A DNA stretch of 16,097 nt from Bacteroidota bacterium (lineage in GTDB: Bacteria > Bacteroidota > Bacteroidia > Flavobacteriales > Flavobacteriaceae), in assembly GCA_023427845.1 (NCBI GenBank), contig JAEYZX010000005.1, positions 1 to 16,097 on the forward strand, given 5' to 3'. Within the stretch, counting starts at the first letter, position 1, and each line of letters begins with the position of its first letter. Under the pieces are notes generated by a model. That model was not told the DNA's origin. It searched no databases and saw only the letters and a list, made by a program, of their open reading frames with translations. This document shows positions 7,087 through 12,343 of this stretch, in pieces. Both the position numbers and the translations under genes were made by a program.

Positions 7087-7094
7087 CAACTTTG
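7087..7094 (+). promoter_or_regulatory. Weak -7-like element (CAACTTTG) before the DUF4199 gene
   Basis: CAACTTTG differs from TAnnTTTG only in the first base and ends 25 bases before the preferred ATG at 7120. No -33 TTG is evident. It supports 7120 over the more distant start candidate at 7078, which would lie upstream of this element. Confidence 0.35.
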
Positions 7095-7119
7095 CACGAC
7101 TAACATTAAATTATTACAA

Positions 7120-7662
7120 ATGAAAAACATTGTGTTTACTTACGGATTAATTGCAGGGGCAATCGTCAGCATATGGCTTGTGGTTGCACTTGCAATCGGA
7201 ATGGACAATCTTGGAGGAGATATGGGAATGGTTTACGGATTCTCGGCCATGATAATAGCCTTTGCTTTTATATTCATCGCCATAAAAAAATATCGTGAAC
7301 AACATGATGATTTGATTACTTTTCCAAAAGGATTTATGATCGGCCTTTACATAAGTTTGGTAGCTTCGACCATTTATGTAGTCACATGGCTAATTTCCTA
7401 TTATTATTTTGTACCTGATTTCACTGAAGTCTATACTTCCCATGTACTTGAACAACTCAAGCATGATGGCGCATCTGCTGCGGAATTAGCGAAAAAAACT
7501 GCCGAAATGGAACAATTTAAGGAGATGTACAAAAATCCATTAGTGGTGATCTTATATACATACATCGAAATTCTGCCGGTAGGTCTTTTAATCTCACTCA
7601 TTTCAGCGGCTATATTGAAACGAAATGAAAGGCGAACAGCCAACCAGGTAACTGGCAGTTAA
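7120..7662 (+). CDS. DUF4199-type integral membrane protein
   Basis: This 180-residue protein has four predicted membrane segments, at about 5-25, 36-55, 72-95 and 143-165. A longer polar loop between segments three and four (about 100-140) is partly coiled-coil-like, with repeated Glu, Lys and Ala. The layout and the opening MKNIVFTYGLIAGAIVSIW fit the DUF4199 family of Bacteroidota, whose function is unknown. I chose the ATG at 7120; an in-frame start at 7078 would add 14 residues not usual for the family and lie before the likely promoter. The partner upstream is the membrane-anchored LuxR-type regulator, so the two may act together. The nearest terminator lies about 120 bases after the stop. 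Confidence 0.82.
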   Translation: MKNIVFTYGLIAGAIVSIWLVVALAIGMDNLGGDMGMVYGFSAMIIAFAFIFIAIKKYREQHDDLITFPKGFMIGLYISLVASTIYVVTWLISYYYFVPDFTEVYTSHVLEQLKHDGASAAELAKKTAEMEQFKEMYKNPLVVILYTYIEILPVGLLISLISAAILKRNERRTANQVTGS

Positions 7663-7783
7663 ATATACGTTAACCATCGTGCATTTTTGAAAATTAGGAT
7701 GTAATTTAGTGTCCTATTATCTCGGTAATAATTAAGAACCTGAAGAACACTAGATTCTATTTGTTATTTAGGTTATTGAGGAG

Positions 7784-7813
7784 AGAGGTTTCATTTATAT
7801 GAAACCTCTTTCT
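7784..7813 (+). terminator. Intrinsic terminator downstream of the DUF4199 gene
   Basis: A perfect 11-bp stem (AGAGGTTTCAT at 7784-7794, ATGAAACCTCT at 7799-7809) with a TTAT loop is followed by a T-rich run (TTTCTGTTT). It lies 121 bases after the stop codon. The 3' untranslated stretch between holds no gene that I can see. Confidence 0.75.
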
Positions 7814-7842
7814 GTTTATATAAATCCTGTTTTTAAATACCA

Positions 7843-7871
7843 AAAAAAAGAGGCCCCGATTTGGGACCTCT
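7843..7871 (-). terminator. Minus-strand intrinsic terminator of RNA-2
   Basis: Read on the minus strand, AGAGGTCCC pairs with GGGGCCTCT (nine pairs including one G-U) around AAATC and is followed by eight T residues. On the plus strand the same site has a C-A mismatch and no T-tract, so the orientation is clear. Confidence 0.85.
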
Positions 7872-7993
7872 GTAAATCAGTTCTGTTTTATCATTAAGCC
7901 GCCGGTTAACGTTGACAGTACTTTGTCGGCTTAAACCTATTTTTTCGTCCGAGTAGGTGAATCAAAAAATAGATATTTTTGCAAAACAGAACT
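7843..7993 (-). ncRNA. Candidate structured small RNA with three-way junction (RNA-2)
   Basis: Three nested perfect inverted repeats fit one fold. P1 pairs 7983-7993 with 7879-7889 (AGTTCTGTTTT, 11 bp). P2 pairs 7964-7972 with 7937-7945 (CTATTTTTT, 9 bp, 18-base loop). P3 pairs 7927-7934 with 7894-7901 (TTAAGCCG, 8 bp, 25-base loop). On the minus strand the fold is followed after seven bases by a strong terminator, giving an RNA of about 150 bases. The only promoter hint is a TAGATTTA at 7997-8004, one base off the -7 consensus, without a -33 element. The RNA could instead be the 3' part of a transcript from the minus-strand reading frame at 8087-8329. I see no credible reading frame inside. 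It does not look like tmRNA, SRP RNA or RNase P RNA. A MITE-like origin is a rival reading. Confidence 0.65.
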
Positions 7994-8086
7994 AAGTAAA
8001 TCTACAATATCTCGATTTAAAATAAGAACCGAACCGGTTATTTATACTTTATTTAACGCATTAACAAATAAGCGGTTACAGTTTAT

Positions 8087-8329
8087 TTAAATACCCGTAG
8101 ATGTTTTTGGGATGTCATCTCCTGAGGATCGTGTGGAGAACATTTTATAACCGTGCGAATGTGTATGGGGTTTTATTTTTGGTAACGGGTTACCTTCGCT
8201 ATCTGTTCCCGATGTTCTGGATGAATCAGTTTGCGACTCATTCTCACTTAATCGATTCTCCTGAGTATGTTTTGCTGCCATGCCATTTGACGGTTCGTCG
8301 GTGACATGTTTCCGGTTTAAATTTTCCAT
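8087..8329 (-). CDS. Hypothetical 80-residue hydrophilic protein
   Basis: I do not recognise a family. The frame encodes 80 residues with no hydrophobic segment, no signal peptide and no cysteine. It is rich in Ser, Thr, Asn, Glu, Lys and His, with a serine/threonine/acidic middle (about 28-47) and a His-containing stretch HTHSHG. It is probably disordered in the cytoplasm. The codon mix is like that of the neighbours and the frame opens with a normal ATG. An overlapping 67-codon plus-strand frame is less natural, being rich in Phe, Leu, Arg and Cys. A possible promoter, TTG-N20-TACCTTGA, lies about 45-75 bases upstream but has a defective -7 element. The gene is divergent from porX (185-base gap) and lies upstream of RNA-2 on the same strand, so both may share a transcript and terminator. 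Confidence 0.5.
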   Translation of the reverse strand: MENLNRKHVTDEPSNGMAAKHTQENRLSENESQTDSSRTSGTDSEGNPLPKIKPHTHSHGYKMFSTRSSGDDIPKTSTGI

Positions 8330-8514
8330 GGCTTAAGTATTTGTTTATTAATAATCTAACTGAATTCAAGGTACAAAACGATACTGACCTTACCAAGCCG
8401 ATTGTGTTAAGTTTTGGCGATTCTATTCCATAAACTATTAAACCATTTAGATTTACGATAATTTTAAGAGGTACGATTTTCAATAAATGTTAAATTGCCA
8501 CGAATAAGAAAACA

Positions 8515-10092
8515 ATGGACAAAATCAAAATACTTTGGGTTGACGACGAGATCGAGATGCTCAAACCGCACATCCTTTTCCTGGAAAAGAAAAACTACGA
8601 AATCACTACCTGCAACAACGGACGCGACGCCGTAGAAGTTTTTGACGACGGCGATTTCGATATTGTGTTCCTCGACGAAAACATGCCGGGAATGAGCGGC
8701 CTTGAGGTACTTTCGGAAATCAAAGAAAAAAAATCGGCCACTCCGGTAATCATGATCACTAAAAGTGAAGAAGAATACATCATGGAGGAAGCGATCGGGT
8801 CAAAAATTGCCGATTACCTTATTAAGCCCGTAAATCCGAATCAGATTTTGCTCAGCATTAAAAAGAACCTTGATCACTCCCGCCTTATTTCCGAAAAGAC
8901 GACCTTGGATTATCAGAAGGAATTCCGCAAAATCGCAATGGAAATGGCGATGGTGAATTCGTGGGAAGAGTGGATTGATTGCTACAGGAAATTACTTTTT
9001 TGGGAACTTCAGCTCGAAACCATCGAAGACCAAAGCATGGCTGAAATTCTTGAATCCCAAAAAATAGAAGCAAATTCACAATTCGGGAAGTTTATTGAAC
9101 GGAATTACGAAGACTGGTTCAACGCTCCAATCAGGAAAGGCTCGGGGTCAAATCCCGACACCCCGGTAATGTCGCATACGCTGTTCCGCGAACTTGTTGT
9201 ACCCGAAATCACCAAAAAAGATCGCCCTGTTCTATTCGTGGTGATCGACAACCTGCGTTATGATCAGTGGAAAGCATTCGAAAGTGTTGTCACCAACCAT
9301 TATAAACTCGAAAAGGAAACACCGTATTTCGCAATATTGCCAACGGCGACCCAATATGCGCGAAACGCGATCTTTTCAGGCCTTACGCCGCTGGAAATGG
9401 AAAAACAATTTCCACAATATTGGAAAAATGACATCGAAGAAGGCGGAAAAAACCTTTATGAAGCCGAATTTCTATCAGCACATTTAAAACGTCTCGGACT
9501 AAATATCAAGCACGACTATTTTAAAATAACAAATCTCGCTAGTGGACGTAAACTTGCCGATGGGTTCAAATCATTCAAGGATAATGATCTTGTGACAGTG
9601 GTCTACAATTTCATCGATATGCTGAGCCACGCCAAAACCGAAATGGATGTTGTAAAGGAACTTGCTTCCGATGATAAGGCGTACAGGTCCTTAACCCTTA
9701 GCTGGTTCCGCAATTCGCCGCTGCTCGACATTATCCAACAGGCACAACAACTCGGTTTCCGGCTGATCATCACAACCGATCACGGAACGATTAACGTAAA
9801 AAACCCGTCAAAGGTCATTGGTGATAAAAATACAAGCCTTAACCTGCGTTATAAAACCGGAAGAAGCCTATCCTACGAAGACCGTGACGTATATGCGGTT
9901 AAAGATCCGAAGCGAATCGGCCTTCCGGCAATAAATATGAGCAGTTCCTACATATTCGCTAAAAACGACTTTTTCCTCGCGTATGTCAACAACTACAATC
10001 ACTACGTAAGTTATTACCGCAATTCCTACCAGCATGGCGGGATCTCGCTTGAAGAAATGATTGTTCCGTTTTTAGTGTTTAATCCGAAATAA
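8515..10092 (+). CDS. porX: PorX response regulator with PglZ phosphodiesterase domain
   Basis: PorX is the response regulator that, with the sensor kinase PorY, controls type IX secretion in Bacteroidota. This 525-residue protein has a receiver domain (1-120) with Asp10-Asp11, phospho-acceptor Asp54 (VFLDENMPG), Thr82 and Lys104. A helical linker (about 125-225) leads into a PglZ domain of the alkaline phosphatase superfamily (about 236-525). Likely metal ligands are visible: Asp245, Thr277/Thr279 (LPTATQYARN), Asp368 and His372 (FIDMLSH), Asp422-His423 (TTDHG) and His507 (QHGG). PorX from relatives cleaves oligonucleotides with this domain. All key positions are kept, so it should be active. 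tsaE follows after 5 bases and is cotranscribed. The 185-base upstream gap shows no perfect promoter. The partner kinase and the secretion genes are not in the window. Confidence 0.95.
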   Translation: MDKIKILWVDDEIEMLKPHILFLEKKNYEITTCNNGRDAVEVFDDGDFDIVFLDENMPGMSGLEVLSEIKEKKSATPVIMITKSEEEYIMEEAIGSKIADYLIKPVNPNQILLSIKKNLDHSRLISEKTTLDYQKEFRKIAMEMAMVNSWEEWIDCYRKLLFWELQLETIEDQSMAEILESQKIEANSQFGKFIERNYEDWFNAPIRKGSGSNPDTPVMSHTLFRELVVPEITKKDRPVLFVVIDNLRYDQWKAFESVVTNHYKLEKETPYFAILPTATQYARNAIFSGLTPLEMEKQFPQYWKNDIEEGGKNLYEAEFLSAHLKRLGLNIKHDYFKITNLASGRKLADGFKSFKDNDLVTVVYNFIDMLSHAKTEMDVVKELASDDKAYRSLTLSWFRNSPLLDIIQQAQQLGFRLIITTDHGTINVKNPSKVIGDKNTSLNLRYKTGRSLSYEDRDVYAVKDPKRIGLPAINMSSSYIFAKNDFFLAYVNNYNHYVSYYRNSYQHGGISLEEMIVPFLVFNPK

Positions 10093-10097
10093 TTGCG

Positions 10098-10505
10098 ATG
10101 AAATTAGATTTTGCCCTCGAAGAGATTCATATCGCAGCACGTGCAATCCTCGACAATACCGCACATAAAGTATTGATTTTTTACGGCGAAATGGGTGCGG
10201 GAAAAACGACGCTGATAAAAGAGATCGCGAGGTCACTTGGAGTTAAGGGCGCAACCAGCAGCCCGACGTTTTCACTTGTAAACGAATACCACATCAACGA
10301 TCACGAACTTTTTTACCATTTTGACGTATACCGGCTCGACAGCGAACTTGAAGCATACGATATGGGAATGGACGAATACCTTCACTCAGGCCATTGGTGC
10401 TGCATCGAGTGGGCCGAGAAAGTTCCGAATCTGATTCCGGAAAACCACTCCGTTATTCGGTTGTCAATTCTGGAAGATGGTCAACGGCGGCTCATAATGG
10501 AATGA
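10098..10505 (+). CDS. tsaE: tRNA threonylcarbamoyladenosine biosynthesis ATPase TsaE
   Basis: TsaE is the small ATPase that works with TsaB, TsaC and TsaD to make the t6A37 modification in ANN-decoding tRNAs. The 135-residue length is normal for Bacteroidota. The Walker A motif GEMGAGKT lies at residues 30-37. The family segments SSPTFSLVNEY, FYHFDVYRL and the C-terminal IEWAEK follow in the expected order. The gene begins five bases after porX and shares its transcript. The porX-tsaE-alanine-dehydrogenase-like order is common in Flavobacteria; I infer that this is operon economy, not a shared pathway. A 75-base gap follows, without an obvious terminator. Confidence 0.95.
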   Translation: MKLDFALEEIHIAARAILDNTAHKVLIFYGEMGAGKTTLIKEIARSLGVKGATSSPTFSLVNEYHINDHELFYHFDVYRLDSELEAYDMGMDEYLHSGHWCCIEWAEKVPNLIPENHSVIRLSILEDGQRRLIME

Positions 10506-10580
10506 TATTTTAACATTCTTTGGCCGTCCTTTGCCACCTAGAAGCTTTTTCATAACTTAGACCGATAATTCACCGAAGAT

Positions 10581-11774
10581 ATGTCGCTCACGCCCTTCAC
10601 TAAACAACAATTGCTTCCTCAGGAAGAAAAACTTGAAGTCGCCCGCCAAAAGAGCGAATTGTTCATAGGCGTCCCAAAAGAGAGCAGCTATCAGGAACGC
10701 AGAATCTGCCTCACACCCGATGCCGTAAATTCACTCACATCACACGGCCATCGCGTGATGATCGAATCCGGGGCCGGACTCAGCGCCAGTTATTGCGACA
10801 AGGAGTATAGTGACGCTGGGGCAGAGATTACATCAGACACAAAGAAAGTACTGAGTTGCCCTATTATCCTTAAGGTCGAACCGCTGACTGTCAAGGAAAT
10901 CGAAATGGTAAAGCCTGAAACAGTCGTCATTTCCGCAATTCAACTCAAAACACGGAAAAAAGAATACTTCGAGGCGATGTCGAAAAAGAAAGTCACCGCG
11001 CTCGCCTTTGAGTATATAAAGGATGAAGACGGCACCTACCCGGCCGTAAAATCGCTCAGTGAAATTGCCGGTACGGCATCTGTTCTTATAGCAGCCGAGT
11101 TAATGATCAACAATGAGTTTGGAAAAGGTCTCTTGTTTGGAAACATAACAGGCGTCCCTCCTACCGATGTCGTAATACTTGGCGCGGGAACTGTTGGCGA
11201 ATGGGCTGCTAAAACTGCACTCGGACTAGGGGCAAGCGTAAAGGTTTTTGACAATTCGATAACCAAACTACGCCGACTCCAAAATAATTTAAATCATCGA
11301 ATATTTACTTCTACGATTCAGCCTAAATCATTACTGAAGGCACTGCGCCGCTGCGATGTCGCCATAGGTGCGATGCGCGGAAAAGAACGTTGCCCGGTTG
11401 TGGTTACTGAGACTATGGTCGAACACATGAAACGTGGCGCCGTCATTGTAGATGTCAGCATCGACACCGGAGGATGCTTTGAAACTTCAGAGGTCACATC
11501 GCATGAAAAACCAACATTCGTAAAACACAACGTTGTACATTATTGTGTTCCGAATATACCTTCGCGCTACTCGAAAACAGCCTCGTTATCTATCAGCAAT
11601 ATTCTTACGCCCTATCTGCTTCAGGTGGCCGATGATGGCGGTATTGAAAGTGCGATCCGCCTCAATAAAGGACTGAAAGGCGGCGTGTATCTATACCACG
11701 GCATCCTGACGAACAAAGTGATCGGCGATTGGTTCGGCCTTCCGCACAGCGATATAAACCTGATTGTATTTTAG
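10581..11774 (+). CDS. ald: Alanine dehydrogenase-like NAD(P)-binding oxidoreductase
   Basis: This 397-residue protein has the AlaDh/PNT N-terminal domain (about 27-165) and the NAD-binding Rossmann domain with GAGTVG at 201-206. Alanine dehydrogenases deaminate L-alanine to pyruvate with NAD. Arg41, Lys98 (ILKVEPL) and Asp295 (DVSIDTGG) correspond to substrate or catalytic residues of studied enzymes. The usual active-site histidine (LHLA motif, His96 in the mycobacterial enzyme) is Gln121 here (SAIQL). An N-terminal extension of about 26 residues precedes the first conserved strand, as in other Bacteroidota members. The fold is certain, but alanine activity is not proven because of the His-to-Gln change. 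It follows tsaE by 75 bases and probably belongs to the porX transcript. The promoter of the next gene lies partly inside its 3' end. Confidence 0.8.
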   Translation: MSLTPFTKQQLLPQEEKLEVARQKSELFIGVPKESSYQERRICLTPDAVNSLTSHGHRVMIESGAGLSASYCDKEYSDAGAEITSDTKKVLSCPIILKVEPLTVKEIEMVKPETVVISAIQLKTRKKEYFEAMSKKKVTALAFEYIKDEDGTYPAVKSLSEIAGTASVLIAAELMINNEFGKGLLFGNITGVPPTDVVILGAGTVGEWAAKTALGLGASVKVFDNSITKLRRLQNNLNHRIFTSTIQPKSLLKALRRCDVAIGAMRGKERCPVVVTETMVEHMKRGAVIVDVSIDTGGCFETSEVTSHEKPTFVKHNVVHYCVPNIPSRYSKTASLSISNILTPYLLQVADDGGIESAIRLNKGLKGGVYLYHGILTNKVIGDWFGLPHSDINLIVF

Positions 11775-11793
11775 AAGCAATACCGTACCTTTG
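11764..11793 (+). promoter_or_regulatory. Promoter of the DUF4258 gene (TTG-N19-TACCTTTG)
   Basis: TTG (11764-11766), a 19-base spacer and TACCTTTG (11786-11793) match the Bacteroidota consensus in both elements. The -33 part lies inside the last codons of the ald-like gene. The start would fall about 8-10 bases before the ATG at 11808, giving a very short leader. Confidence 0.8.
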
Positions 11794-11807
11794 CAAAAAA
11801 TTACTTC

Positions 11808-12182
11808 ATGAAGTTATATCAGCGCTTCGCCTATTATCTTGTAGGTCTTGTTATGGGTTTGTTCGTTGTGGGAATGATTTGGAGCGGAAAAGATACCCGT
11901 TGTAATTACTTCCCGAATGCAAGGGTCTTGAACGATTTGCGAAATAAACCATTTCATTATTCAGAAAAATCAAAACAAATCCTATCCGAAGGCTGGATAA
12001 ATATCGATGATATCAAAAACACTTTAACCCATGGCGATGTCGATTTTGATCGGAGCAATCTGCCGTCAGGAAATGGCAAAATCTATGTTATCGAAGGCCA
12101 GACAACAAAAAAACAGCCCATTTTACTTGAAGTTGTGAATTATTCTGATAAAGCGGAACTGATCGATATCCGGAAACAATAA
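11808..12182 (+). CDS. DUF4258 domain protein with N-terminal membrane anchor
   Basis: This 124-residue protein has one hydrophobic segment at about 7-26 (FAYYLVGLVMGLFVVGMIW) and a soluble part of about 95 residues. The segment from GWINIDDIKNTLTHGDVDFDRS to IYVIEG and ILLEVVNYSDKAELIDI fits the DUF4258 fold, a small domain of unknown role that resembles some toxin or nuclease folds. No catalytic residues can be assigned. Close relatives lie next to the alanine-dehydrogenase-like gene in other Flavobacteria, so this is a housekeeping neighbour and not a toxin-antitoxin unit; no antitoxin-like partner is visible. It has its own strong promoter and an intrinsic terminator 29 bases after the stop, so it is a single-gene unit. 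Confidence 0.8.
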   Translation: MKLYQRFAYYLVGLVMGLFVVGMIWSGKDTRCNYFPNARVLNDLRNKPFHYSEKSKQILSEGWINIDDIKNTLTHGDVDFDRSNLPSGNGKIYVIEGQTTKKQPILLEVVNYSDKAELIDIRKQ

Positions 12183-12210
12183 CCAAACCGACTTCAAAAA
12201 TTTAACAATT

Positions 12211-12235
12211 AGCCTCCATTTGTGAGGCTTTTTTT
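12211..12235 (+). terminator. Intrinsic terminator of the DUF4258 gene
   Basis: A 6-bp stem AGCCTC/GAGGCT with a seven-base loop is followed directly by seven T residues. Confidence 0.88.
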
Positions 12236-12251
12236 ATAACTTTAAAAAAGG

Positions 12252-12267
12252 GCGAATCCTGATTCGC
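12252..12267. repeat. Perfect hairpin between the DUF4258 gene and the fusion gene
   Basis: GCGAAT-CCTG-ATTCGC forms a perfect 6-bp stem. On the minus strand it is followed by CC and six T residues, so it would work better as a minus-strand terminator, though no minus-strand gene is seen to its right. On the plus strand it is followed by GATTTATATTTTT and could be a second, weak terminator. Its role is open. Confidence 0.4.
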
Positions 12268-12343
12268 GATTTATATTTTTAAGGACCACTATTTTCACGT
12301 GTAAGTACGGGCAATAGCTGATGTGTTTCGCAAAATAAATCCT

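Noticed and set aside
7879..7993. Plus-strand riboswitch or leader for a downstream plus-strand gene
   Set aside because: The fold is symmetric, but the adjacent terminator works only on the minus strand, and the next plus-strand gene (porX) is over 500 bases away.
8101..8304. 67-codon plus-strand frame opposite the 80-codon minus-strand gene
   Set aside because: It has no promoter or family resemblance; composition rich in Phe, Leu, Arg and Cys looks like the reverse of a hydrophilic gene.
8244..8483. 79-codon minus-strand frame upstream of porX
   Set aside because: It overlaps the more natural 80-codon frame and has no recognisable domain.
11808..12182. DUF4258 protein as the toxin of a toxin-antitoxin pair
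   Set aside because: It has a membrane anchor, its own promoter and terminator, and no small partner gene beside it.
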